In this document: piece by piece, positions 27,702 to 38,720 of the stretch
Position numbering within the stretch: position 1 is the first letter of the stretch
Layout of the letters: every line of letters begins with the position of its first letter
NCBI RefSeq assembly: GCF_000150275.1
Contig: NW_002060948.1
Coordinates: forward strand, 3,548,512-3,612,511
DNA: 64,000 nucleotides
Origin: Trichoplax adhaerens
Taxonomy: Eukaryota; Placozoa; Uniplacotomia; Trichoplacea; Trichoplacidae
Reading direction: 5' to 3'
The notes under the pieces: model-generated
Seen by the model: only the letters and a program-made list of their open reading frames with translations
Databases searched by the model: none
What the model was told of the DNA's origin: nothing
Translations under genes and position numbers: made by a program

Positions 27702-29166
27702 TTTGTTTATTATATATTTTTTGAAACTATTTTTAGTTTAGTCACGCTGTCTTTATCTAAATGCGCATTATAAGTTATTATTAGTATTTTAAATCAATAA
27801 CCCTCTAGAAGGTATAATTGTAATTAAAAGCGCCTCAATGCTATATCTAGATAAAGGACTTTACATCTGGCAAAATAGGTGTTGGAAATTTATATTTAGC
27901 TCTATCAATGCATAGACTATGGAACACACTCTGTCTATAAATTCGATTTATAACGGCTATAACGATTTTATATGCGTAGAGCTGTTTATTAAGTAAAATT
28001 GAATTCTTTTGTACTGCATGAAGAGAGTTAAAAAAATTTGCTTTATTTTATGATTCATAATGTCACCATTACCTAGCACAATATGGGAGAATTTTTATGT
28101 AATGTCATAACCTTTTCTTGATTATAAATTCTGTTTTCAGCAATGAAAGAAATAGTGGATACTAGTCTACGCTGACGGTAATAATTTCCTAAACAAACTG
28201 TTTTTTATCAGTATTTAAGTTCTTTTCTGTTTGTATTATGTTATATAAGATGGGTTCAGTTAGAAAAGGCGGAGACTAAATTTTATAAACTCTAGAGGTA
28301 TAACTCTTATCATGTGGGCCTATAATAGAGTTATTGCTGAATCCTATTCTAAGCGCAATAAGATACCACCACAACCGTCGTTATTCTGTTATTGACCTAA
28401 AATTGCTAAATGAAATGCTAAGTAAGATATTACAGAATTTGTTATAGAAAACCATTGATGTAAAAAATAAATCTCGTTATAATATTATTTATTCGTTTAT
28501 TGATGTCGTATAGATTAATCATCTACTTAGTGCTATGCAAGAAGCATCTTACTCTATGACATAGTCCAATTTCAACATTATGTAATTCTACTTAGTGAAA
28601 ATTGATGCGATACTTTATTTGTACTACCTACTACATCAAAATTTACAGTGTATAAGTTAAAGTTACGAACACCAAAGAAGTTGTATTACTTTTAGATACA
28701 AAAATAAATGCATAAATTGCGAAATAAACAATACATGCATGTCGTTCCTGATTAATTCAATGAAGGAATAGTTTGTTTGTTGAGTACGTTATCGCCACAA
28801 TTTTACAAATGAGACGTCAGAAAGTCCTAGAAATAACATTTAAACTTGGTATGAAGTAATTAACAATTTTTCTGTATCCATCATTTGGTTGCACGGTGAT
28901 TGCCAAGTTTAAAAACAAAACAATCTTACTATACGTGTCGGTATATTTTAAAAGTTCAACCATGATAGTATGTTACAGGAATTTTACATACTGTGTTTTT
29001 CTTATCCTTTAACGATTAGTCTATTGATGGCTTGGCTTTTATTATATACGCATACAACTTGGCTATAGATAATTAAGCTGTAAAGAATAATTTCATGATT
29101 ATTCATGATAAACCTTACCAAATTGGCGATAAAGAGTAAATTTGTAAGAATCCTAATACAATGACA
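27702..29166. other. Intergenic, AT-rich
   Basis: This is the space between the convergent ATAD3 and CFAP107 genes, so it should contain both 3' UTRs. I see no coding frame or repeat of note. Confidence 0.5.
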
Positions 29167-30678
29167 TTAATTCAAAGTATTTGAGAATTTTGGATGGGGC
29201 CAACTCACAATTTGAGGGACGGGGTTGATGATTGGTAAGCTGCGAAGTGCTAAATCTTTATTCAAATGATGAGGATGCATACGACTTGAAATATGTTTAG
29301 GGGTAACTTGATGTTTTGTTATAAGTGAATTCTTAGGCAATTCAGCAAATGATGTCATTGTTTCACTCGAGTAAATACCCCTATTTTCCTCTTCTACTTC
29401 CTTTTTCCATTGCTCCTTCTTTTTTTCTAAAAGGCCAAATTTGGTTGCATTACCTACGGATAAATTGCGATGCATTTTAATAAAGTCAATAGAGGAAATT
29501 ATTTCACAAATCATGAAGGTGACAAGTCATGCTTTGTTAAGAGGAAAGTAATAAGATATGGAAAAAGTAAATATCTACCGTAAATAGGGACATCTGATTT
29601 TTCCGGTAGCCATGCAATTCTTTTAAGGTCCCATCTTCTATTCGTAGGTATATGTTCTAGGTCTCGTTTATTATAAACTTGATCATAGTAAGAGATCATG
29701 TTATCGTTGTATTTCTTGCCATGATGAAAGAAAATTTGTTGTTTATTAAGGCCCTACAGCATTAAAAATTGAAAGTATGTACAGTATATATAAATCATTT
29801 ATTTTAATAGCGATATCTGTCAATATCCAGAAAACAATAAGATATTATGTCATAGTAGCATTATAGTACCGAAAACTTACATTATTCCTTGCCAGAGCGG
29901 CTCGTCGAATAAATGTATCAGGCTTGGCATTACCGTAAGGTTTATAGTCATGTCTTTGTGTACTACTATGATTGAAATTCTCTCGTTGATACTACGAGCG
30001 GAAACGAAACAATGCCAATATAGTCATTAGTAATCAGTGTGCTATTTTAAAAGTATAACAATGTAAACGTTTTAGGATATACGTAAAAATGTAACAAAAA
30101 ATTTTGACATCAGGCTACTTAGTTTGCTTAATCGCAAAGCCAGTAAACTGTCATTGCATTATAAATAAATCTTGCGCTTAAATGATTTGGCACGTTAAGA
30201 AGGATGTCTAATGAACACAAATGATAGTCTTTCCTTGTCAGACTGTTTTATTTAAAATAATTGCTACAGTAGCAACAATACGATAATTCGTGGATAATTA
30301 AGATGATCGATGTGAAAATTAACCGTAATTATATTACATATCGTTTTCGATTAAATTATACTATACAAAATTTTTACAATCAACATTAGTCCATACTTTA
30401 GGGATCCAATCCACACTATTAGGATATGCCTTATAAGTTTTTGGGTAATATCGATACATTACGTTGTTAACTTGAATAGGTCTTCAAAGGCAGTATGATG
30501 GATAGATGATATTGTGTTACAAAAAAAATTATGACGATAATTTTATTTCTCGAATTTAATTATCTTACACTATAGCCCTATACAGTACCTGCATTCGTTC
30601 TTCATACCAGTTACCAATGAGCACGCCATTTTTAAATCTAGATTCAACTTTCCAACTAGGTTGACCAGAAGCCGCCAT
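29167..30678 (-). CDS. CFAP107: CFAP107 (C1orf158-like) ciliary microtubule inner protein
   Basis: Four exons on the minus strand, 30678-30589, 29991-29881, 29753-29579 and 29453-29167, join in phase to about 220 residues. The N-terminus MAASGQPSWKVESRF and NGVLIGNWYEERMQ match the vertebrate PSWQIETKY and LTGNWMEERR region. Exon 3 carries the most conserved block (MISYYDQVYNKRDLEH, then RIAWLPEKSDVPIYG). The last exon ends in the His/Pro-rich tail VPQIVSWPHP. In vertebrates this small protein lies inside the doublet microtubules of motile cilia; placozoans have motile cilia, so the same role is expected. The last exon has an acidic/basic helix (EKKKEQWKKEVEEEN) longer than in the human protein (194 residues). 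Identification rests on remembered human sequence. Confidence 0.86.
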
Positions 30679-31090
30679 AGCAATAGTTAGTTTTTTAATG
30701 CTGATTACTGTAGCTAATCCTAATGTCAACTAAACTAAAAAAATAAGAATAAACTGCTGTCTTCCGTTTCCGTACTGGTTAAAGTTGGCAAGAAGTAATT
30801 GCTCGTCTGTACAAAGAATACTTGCAAATTACTTGCCTTCAATATTCTACTCCTAGCTAACAAAGGTGCAATTACTGTATATGAAATAATTAAAATAATC
30901 TGGTTGCCAACGTCTGCGATAATAAAACCAGGTGAATCCAAGGATTATAGTTCTACTTTTAGTTAACTTAATACTAGGCCTATACGCTCAATTAATGCAG
31001 CATACTCTAATCAACGCTTGTCTACTGCCTCTACCCTTATGGCCTAATGTATCAGATTTACTGTTGTTCTAATGAAACAAGCGCTTCATG

Positions 31091-31104
31091 ATTTCTATGG
31101 TAAC
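31091..31104 (-). promoter_or_regulatory. X-box-like RFX site upstream of CFAP107
   Basis: The sequence ATTTCTATGGTAAC differs at one position from the RFX X-box consensus GTHNYYATRRNAAC. It lies 413 bp upstream of the CFAP107 start codon, in the spacer shared with the divergent ALG3. RFX factors drive ciliary genes in animals, so the placement is sensible, but a single near-match may be chance. A TCACGTGA E-box follows at 31113-31120. Confidence 0.3.
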
Positions 31105-31522
31105 GACCAAGATCACGTGATTTCTTCTTGGCTTAGTTTAGCCATAGGATATGATTGGATTTGATAGGAGGCTTTTGCCGTCGTCGAGACATTTGTGATC
31201 GATTCGATAGAATTAAAATGATTATATGTACTCATTCGGGTAGCGCTAAAGCAGAGAATAACGTTTATCCTTTGATATTAGAGATTACCATAGGGGAATT
31301 TCATTATGATTATTATTTTTTTTTGCAGTAGCTCCTGGCACAATAGTATTGTATGTCAGTATTGACTGATGAATATACTGTACAGCTAAGTATAATATTA
31401 TTAGTAGGGTAGCGACTATAGTCGTCTTGTTGGAACTCAATGTATCAGCAGGGACGACTAATCAAAAGAAGCAAAGATATCAGTGCTTGGGCTGGCAAAA
31501 AAGTCCATTGCAGTATCTTGGA

Positions 31523-31619
31523 GTACCTACTAAGTACTATGGATGCCACGTTAACGTAGACAAGGAACAATCAATGTCTACGTTAACGTGGCATCCATAT
31601 TACTTACTGTAGTAGGTAC
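31523..31619. repeat. 97-nt hairpin with perfect 24-bp stem
   Basis: The inner arms 31539-31562 and 31575-31598 are perfect complements (left arm begins ATGGATGCCACGTTAACG) around the loop AGGAACAATCAA. The outer arms pair from GTACCTACTA (31523) to TAGTAGGTAC (31619). The right outer arm has an extra 5 bp (CAGTA when read as complement) relative to the left, at a TA. It may be a small MITE-like or foldback element. Confidence 0.85.
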
Positions 31620-31720
31620 ATGGACTGATGGACTACTGTACTGGATAGGTTACATTTGTCTGGTGCTGTCTTGGAGGCCGTCCGATGTCAGACTGACTCA
31701 GATATCATATCTTAAGTGTC

Positions 31721-31746
31721 TACAGTACAAAAGCTTTTGTACTGTA
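31721..31746. repeat. 26-bp perfect palindrome
   Basis: Half-site TACAGTACAAAAG, mirrored exactly around a central AGCT. It is followed by further TACTGTA motifs up to about 31835. Confidence 0.85.
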
Positions 31747-31908
31747 CTCTATGTACTGTAAGGACTGCAGTCAAATCCAGTAGTTTTAGTTTCGTCCAGG
31801 ACAGTACAGTGCTCAGTACTGTACTGTTCTGTACTGTGGCAGTGTGGCAGCAACGCTTGCACAAACTGCTCAACTGGTGTTCCATTAAAGTGTCCAAAAT
31901 TATCCATC

Positions 31909-34713
31909 ATGCCTCCATTCATTAAAAGTCATGTCAAGCAACCAACAGAATCAATCTGGACTGTCAATTATTTCAAGCATTTGCTGCTTGACTTGTTGTT
32001 CAACCCAAGATCGATTGGCAAGATATGTTTACCGTTGCTCCTTTTTGAAATCTTGCTCAACATCATCGTTATCTTTAAAGTATCATGTAATGGCGTCGTA
32101 TATTAAATACTGTACTGACTAATTGTCAATAAGAATGGAACATGACTTCATTTTACTCATTATTGAATGTGATTGTAATTTAATGGATGCATTAGATACT
32201 GAGATTGATTGGGAAGCATATATGAGCGAAGTTGAAGGCTTTCTGAATGGAACCTATGATTATAGTCAATTGAAAGGAGCAACGGGACCTCTTGTGTGAG
32301 TATACTGTATGCGTAGTAAATAACATCATCGACTCGATCTATCTAATACAGCAATAATATTGGAAATAAACAAATGATACTGCAATTATTAAGAAAATAG
32401 AAAATACCGTGTTTTATTGACTAGTCCTCGTAGAGCAATGCTATGGTTAGATCTAATGCTACTGACTTGATTATAGTAGATCCTTGATTACCTCGGGCTA
32501 CTACACAACTGAACTGTACTGTACATTCGTACAATAAAGGCACTGTAATGTACTGTACTGCAAATCAACCTATCGATGTCATGGCTGATTATATATTTGC
32601 ACTTCTTTTCCACAAGATACCTATGAGGATTTCCCTTATCGTGTCTAGTACTCTGTACTTACATGCGGTGACAATCATTGCTGTCTTCCATCGTATAATA
32701 ACTCTATCTTATCCTTTACTGCTGTGCTATCTTTAGGTATCCTGCAGGATTTGTCTACATCTACTCAATTCTATATATGGTTACTCGTAGCGGCCAAGAT
32801 ATTTTGTTAGCTCAGTATATATTCGCTGTGCTATATCTGATCAATCTAATATTGGTAATGAATATTTATCGAAAGACTGCAATCGTAAGTATTAACGGCT
32901 CATCAACATCATGCAATGGTAATAATAAGGACGTGTATACTCGACCGTAAACAACATCGCACAAATTCTAATCAACCTACATAAAATGATAACCACACTT
33001 CTTCGTCAGACTATTACTGTAGAATAGCGTAGTAATACATAACTTCATATTTCACCTTTGTGAACAACAATGTCTACAACCTTGCTGTCGTGCGATGGAA
33101 TTCAAAAAAATTCAATCCTGCTGTGTATTTTTATTAACTTTCAGGTTCCACCTTATGTTCTGGTGATCATATGTTGTACATCATATCGAATCCATTCTAT
33201 ATACATCCTTCGAATGTTTAATGACCCTGTAGCTATGCTTTTCCTATACGCAGCTATAAATTGTTTTATATTTGGCTATTGGACGTCCGGATGTGTCTGT
33301 TTTAGGTATTTCTGAGTTAGTATACTGTAATCTTGACTGTTTCTCAAAGTTAATATTAGGGTACATTAACATCCTGGACTTGTTCATTACAGCAATATGC
33401 ATGAGGACTTCATTTACTCGTACTGAATTACTTACGGAAACAAACAACTTATTAAAGTTGGCTACTTAGAAGTAGTCTAACCTTGACAAATGATTACTAA
33501 ATTTGCCTCTAGCTTAGCTGTTTCGATCAAGATGAATATACTCCTTTTTGCTCCTGCGTTATTAATCTTGCTGCTACTGCAATATGGTATCATCGCTGCC
33601 ATTCCAAGATTAGCTATATGTGCTATTATTCAGGTCAGTTTTCTACTTGCTAATCTAGTCCCAAGTATAGTAATGTATCGTATACCCGTACATCATGCAT
33701 GCATAGTCGTCAACTTGAGTAAGTCCTTGAACGAACCAACAGAAAATTTATAGAAATACATTTTATTGTAGTAAATAAATACAAATATATGTGTTCTGCT
33801 TAACAATTTCAACTGTACTTAATTCAGATTGCTCTCGCTGCACCCTTTCTATTAAATTATCCCAAAGCTTACCTAACTCGCTCGTTCGATTTTGGACGCA
33901 AATTCTTTTTCAAGTGGACTGTTAATTGGCGTTTTCTTAGCGAAGATATTTTTTTAAATCGGTGGTTTCATTTGTCGTTACTAGCAGCTCATCTATTGGT
34001 GTTGATTGCGTTCATATTCCGACGCTGGCTAAAGTATTTTTTTTAAGTTATCAAAAATTGTAACACCATTCATTAAGCATTATTGATTTACATAACGCAC
34101 TTATACATCAAACTCTGCTTTTGCCGTTAGGAAATGCGGAGGTTATGAATCACTCTTAAGAATGAGGGCTAGTATGGCATATGAACCAGACTCTAAGAAT
34201 ATCCTTTGTATGATTATTTGACATTACCACTTAATTATTACAATACTCCGGTATACACACTTTATGTTACTAAAATTAGTGTTGCATAGCTATTATCAAG
34301 TGCCAATTTTTTTTTTCAATTTACCTTAACCTAACCAACGCATTGTTACCATGCTCTTCATTTCCAACTTTATTGGCATAACCTTTTCACGATCTTTGCA
34401 TTATCAATTCTATGTGTGGTACTACCACACTATTCCATATCTGTTATGGCTAACAGACTATCCAACAGTTATCAGGTCAAGCTTGCAGCTTTTCACCTTA
34501 TGTATGTCGTTTTAGGCAATTGCGCTTATGGTTATTCTTGTATGATTTCCGATTTGTAGACTCTTGATTTTAGGTGGAATTGAAATGAGCTGGAATACCT
34601 ACCCATCAACCGTCATTAGTTCTATTAGACTACATGCATGCCATTTAGCTCTACTAGGAGCTTTATGGAAATGTAAACCGCTCCAGTTTGGCTTTAGACA
34701 TAAATCGTCATAA
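31909..34713 (+). CDS. ALG3: ALG3, Dol-P-Man:Man5GlcNAc2-PP-Dol alpha-1,3-mannosyltransferase
   Basis: Nine exons give 423 residues in phase: 31909-32086, 32196-32295, 32737-32884, 33145-33305, 33513-33633, 33828-34033, 34131-34198, 34340-34475 and 34560-34713. ALG3 is a polytopic ER enzyme that adds the first lumenal mannose from dolichol-phosphate-mannose to the N-glycan precursor. Diagnostic blocks are [91 protein letters not shown] and MSWNTYPST. The usual family length is about 440. Exon 1 supplies the first membrane span; splicing at GTAATG joins it to make the YTEIDW motif, which supports ATG 31909 over the internal ATG at 32135. The intron between exons 7 and 8 has AT-AC ends and looks U12-type; all others are GT-AG. 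Confidence 0.95.
34199..34339 (+). other. Probable U12-type AT-AC intron in ALG3
   Basis: The donor ATATCCTTT is a perfect match to the U12 AT-AC 5' splice site. The branch region TACCTTAAC differs from TTCCTTAAC at one base and lies about 11 nt before the acceptor CCAAC. Only this pairing keeps the reading frame and joins the conserved blocks on either side; no AG lies near enough to the exon start to serve. Confidence 0.85.
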
Positions 34714-35268
34714 CTATAAACTGACATGATTTGTTTACTTCAATATAAAGTCTCCTAGTTCTCTATCAATTGATTCGAAACAGAGATCCTATATTATTGT
34801 CATTGTCAGGCAGAAATTTCAGGCCTTAACTAAATGTACAAATGTTATTTTTCTGTAAATTACAATAATACACGCATATTAGTTCAATTTTAATTATGAG
34901 TGTCATGATTATTTTTTTGGATTAATATGACATGAAATTAGTAAATAATTGAGGACATTAATAATGCTATAAAGTGCCGTATTAAATATGTAAATAAATA
35001 CCCCTACAGTCCTATTTTTACGTCTAATATGCAAGTTGCTGCCATTTTACAATCAATAAATTATTCATAATTATAATGATACAATCGTAAACTTATGTGT
35101 ACATACTGGGCTGGTGCTACTGAAAAACTTAAATGTGCAATAGTTTGTTCATAATTAACCAAGTTATGTAATATAGTCTGTTATGTTACTGCATCAACCT
35201 AACAATCAAACAAAGTGATTAAAGACGCGAAATCCTATATACTTCATTTTAATTTATGGATACCTTTG
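34714..35268. other. Intergenic, AT-rich
   Basis: The space between the ALG3 stop and the convergent minus-strand exons below. I see nothing beyond AT-rich sequence. Confidence 0.4.
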
Positions 35269-35495
35269 TTATTCACTTGCCTTATAGAAAACACACTGAT
35301 CTACACAGATGTCTGCATGTGAGACAAGAACATCAGTAAGATCGATCTTTTCATTATCTTCATAGAATGGAGGATGCAAATATATTCGTATGAATACGGT
35401 ACACTACCTACAGTTTATTACCAGTAGCTATGTCTACTTTCACCTTGGCTACTCTTGTATAATTATCTGCAAGCTTTTCAAAGACTTTCACACGT
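35269..35495 (-). CDS. Last two exons of an unidentified minus-strand gene
   Basis: Two segments splice in phase: 35495-35422 (begins RVKVFEKLADNYTRVAK, ends at donor GTAATA) and 35357-35269 (begins DNEKIDLTDVLVSHADIC, stop TAA at 35271-35269). Together they give about 54 residues with protein-like composition. I do not recognise the family; the pattern FEKLADNY..VAKVKVD faintly recalls a thioredoxin-fold strand-helix unit, but no CxxC is visible. The 5' exons should lie at 35.5-36.6 kb; possible pieces there could not be joined with confidence. Confidence 0.35.
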
Positions 35496-36723
35496 CTATA
35501 TACGACGTAAGATAGATTCAGGCAGGTATTTTTCTAGATGTATCTACTTTATCAACCCTCGAAAAGTAAAGCAGACGTGAGAATAATCTAGTAGATAAGT
35601 CCATAACGAATTAGTTTTAAGCATTAATAGCTACAGTCTATAGTGGTGCTGGTTGCAATTGTATACTATTAATTTTAAAGTGCTTAACGAGTTAAATAAG
35701 CCATTTTTAGTATTTTTAGTTTTGAAAAAAATTGTGTTTGATTCTTTATTACGGTTCAGATTATAAAGAAGTGTTCAATATTACTCTTCAGGTAAAGAAT
35801 CTACCCAAAAGTACTCATTAAGAACAGCCTAGTTATGAAAATTCGAAATATTGTAAAACATCAATAATACTGTATAGTGCTGGAAACTCAATATCGTCGC
35901 ATAATAACTTAATTGATCATGTAAATTGATTCACTACATCAGCAGCACCTGCACAATCTATACATCATAGGTACGCATCAGGAGGAGAGTAATTAATCAA
36001 TTAATTCGTTAATACAGCGGTCGTATCGGTTAATAAAATGAAAAGATATATTAATTCTGGATTAAGCTGAAGTAAAATTAACCACGTCTAAATTACAGCA
36101 AGTTATTCAATAAATATAACCCGATACATGTCTGCACCTAAAAAATGATTGCAAAAAATTTGAGTTGATTCGACCAACTTGCACAGCATAGAAAACACCT
36201 CTCGCCACTTTCATTTCCTGCAGTATCCAGGAATATTACAATACATACATAGCATAAAAATCTCCGTCGGAATAAATAAGCATAGCTTAAATAAAAGACC
36301 AATTATAGTACATGGAGAGAAATTTTAACTATATATTAGAAATGTAGTTTGAGAGGAAGAGTACTGTAGTACTACTACGCTATCAACTGCAACTAGTGCT
36401 ATAATAAAATCAAGTTAATTTAAAATGCTTACTTTCACTTATGATTTCGAACCGGTTCATCATCATTTCATTGTCCGGTCTTTAATAATATTTACTATTA
36501 CCTTAATCAGCTGTTAAAATAGTAATCATGTGACGGAAAGAACTACCGATTAAGCAAGTATTGAATTAGAGTGATCCAGCGCATCAATCCGAATTGATAT
36601 TACTGGTGTAAAAGAAACTTCTTGCTGTCATTTTATATTCTACATTAGGTAAGAATCAATGCATCTCCCATACTGGCACAAATTATAATATACATTAATT
36701 CGTATAATAATAATTCAATTATT
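35496..36723. other. Unassigned region, possible missing 5' exons
   Basis: AT-rich, with no clear exon. Any upstream exons of the minus-strand gene at 35.3-35.5 kb would be here. No repeats of note. Confidence 0.3.
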
Positions 36724-37187
36724 TTAACTTGAAAGCGTAAATAAGTAGGTAAACATTGCCAGGGTAAAGACCAAGTAATGATATGGTACGATATTTCGAG
36801 TACCACCAAAGACGCTAGAATCAAAGCTGTAGCAGCCCAGAGTTGATGTGCGAAATTTTAACGCCGTACAAAACTCAGTCCCATTGTGGTAAAGAGAGGA
36901 AAATAACGTACCGTTGTAAATTGCCGTACGGCAATGATTGAAAATGGTGTTACAAAATGAACTACAAATTATAAATCGACCAGCGCTTCGATTGTACCAA
37001 TTTCCCTGATTGGGACTACAGAAATAACAGCGTAAGTATTCCATACGTTGCTGGCAAGGAGCAGAAGCAGAAGTTAACCTTGGCATATTATTAAATACGG
37101 AAGTGACTTCAGTACGGCGACAACATGTTTTGCTAAACCAGGTGCAATGACTAAGGCCCGCATGAGTCTCCGGCTTTCTCGCATTAC
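36724..37187 (-). CDS. Folate-receptor-like, Cys-rich, probably GPI-anchored protein (last exon)
   Basis: A single open exon of about 154 residues on the minus strand with about a dozen Cys. The order HCTWFSKTCC, then APCQQRM..LRCYFCSPNQGNWY, then FIICSSFCNTIFNHCRTA matches the folate receptor family pattern (paired CC, C-x-x-x-CSPN-x-G-x-W, then C-x3-C-x6-C). The C-terminus ends in a hydrophobic stretch (YLVFTLAMFTYLFTLSS) as expected for a GPI-attachment signal. NGT sequons are present. The exon appears to begin after a CAAG acceptor at 37188, so a signal-peptide exon upstream is expected; I could not locate it. A TTG at 37212 extends the frame but is not a likely start. Folate binding cannot be claimed. 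Confidence 0.6.
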
Positions 37188-37212
37188 CTTGGAAAGTTAT
37201 AAAGTGTACCAA

Positions 37213-38414
37213 TGATGGTATGTTAGAGTTATTAAAATTAGTATACTAGTACAGTAGGTAAAATGGAACCACAATTTAGATCAATATTCGGTAAGCTATC
37301 ATTTGTATAACCACACATCAAGTGCCGTCACTATTGAATACATTGCGTTCATTTTGACAAGTCTTTATTATTGCCTAATTTCTTATACTGTACTAGTCCA
37401 TTCCTTGCTCGTTATACTTTGCGTGTTCACTGTACTAACTATACATATCTCTTTCACTTTATATCATTACTGATTCATTAAGCAAGGATATCGCAGCATA
37501 CGTGAGATTGCTATTAATCACATGCTCCTTTCGTATACACTTTATCAAGTTGTCATCACTATCTCTGCCAATGTACTCGTACATTATGACAGACACTACA
37601 CCACAACACAGACAGCTACATTACTGAGAACGAATTGGATAAGATAGTGTAATAGTTGAAGTATCAGCAGCGATGGGGTAAACGAAATATTGTGAGTAGT
37701 TTTGATACTTTAGGATAGTCTCGTGTGCATGGTGTAGGAGAAAGAAGTCAAATCAATCAATACTATGCCTATTTTATTTCTCGTATAGCTCTCTAGTATC
37801 AACTAAGTTACACGTAATTCCGTAATTGTAAATTTATACGGTAAGCGAAATAGATCGCAGTGATTAATCATTGTACACAAGAGACCCTGTAACATTTTTT
37901 AGCAACGATTTCAGAGCCTTTGCCAGTCTCTCTTTTGTACAGCGTCGCTATTGTATATTACTAGTAATGTTAAAGCGATGGGTAGGCTCTTTTACAAGAA
38001 AGTAACTTTACCCAATGCTAGCTAGTATAGACGTTGAAAAAGATATAGGTGTACACTGTCTAGTCAGGGATTTTCTTACAAGTCCATGGTAAATGTTGTG
38101 CGGTAGTTGAGAAATTAATTCAGTAGGACGAGTAGCACGCTACGTCGTCAGATTGAAAACCGCAGTGTACAACATTGGTCAAAGCCACTGTTGTTGGCAT
38201 AAAGAAGAAGGACATTTTGGATGATTATCTATCATTATATAATAAATGATGGTTCTCTATCACTTCATGTAACTACTGTACTATGGTCATTGATGTTCAG
38301 CCTTGTTTGTCTATTTTGCAATGGCGGTTGATCTTGCTCGTATGTAAAGACAAAAGTGATCAGAGATAATACTACTATATTTCAAGCTTCCTCAGCGTTG
38401 ATTGAGTTATTTTA
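37213..38414. other. Unassigned region upstream of the folate-receptor-like exon
   Basis: This should contain the missing first exon and promoter of the minus-strand Cys-rich gene. No clear signal-peptide exon was found. Nothing else is supported. Confidence 0.3.
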
Positions 38415-38720
38415 ATGCCAGCCTGTCCTTGTTTGCATTCTTTTTATATAACTAGACTACTTTTGACCCCGTATCAAGTAAACAAGACGTTGCAATGGAT
38501 AGTCAAAAGTATAGGAGAAATACTTGCAGAAGCAGCGTACAGTAGACTGCAAACTCGAATAAGGGCCTTAAGGCAGATACATGGTATGCATTATTCACTA
38601 CTCTAGCCATGATGCACTGATGTGCTGTACTTTGTGAACTCCATAGGCAAGATTTTGATGATCGCCTTGAATAGTACGTTATCAAGTTCAATTGAACTGA
38701 TGGCTAAGAGGGAAATGTGA
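38415..38720 (+). CDS. Possible small two-exon gene, unidentified
   Basis: Exons 38415-38583 and 38647-38720 would splice in phase (donor GTATGC, acceptor CCATAG) to about 80 residues beginning MPACPCLHSFYITRLLLTP, with a helical, Arg/Leu-rich centre (RLQTRIRALRQIHG). There is no family match. An upstream ATGGCGGTTGATCTTGCTC followed by GTATGT at about 38322 could be another exon but does not keep phase. This may be chance. Confidence 0.2.

Larger units (their letters stand above)
30679..31908. other. Divergent CFAP107-ALG3 spacer with long hairpin and palindrome
   Basis: Both neighbouring genes are transcribed away from this segment, so it probably holds both promoters. It contains the X-box-like site, a 97-nt hairpin (31523-31619), a 26-bp perfect palindrome (31721-31746) and many TACTGTA motifs. 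No coding sequence is supported. Confidence 0.5.

Noticed and set aside
32135-32295. ALG3 start at internal ATG 32135
   Set aside because: This would remove the first membrane span; splicing from 31909-32086 restores the conserved YTEIDW junction in phase.
34476-34559. Extra ALG3 mini-exon between exons 8 and 9 (34516-34539)
   Set aside because: It would need a 20-bp intron; joining exon 8 directly to 34560 gives the conserved [14 protein letters not shown] block.
36440-36470. GGTTCGAAATC resembling a tRNA B box on the minus strand
   Set aside because: No T-stem complement, A box or acceptor stem. No tRNA or rRNA gene was seen anywhere in the window.
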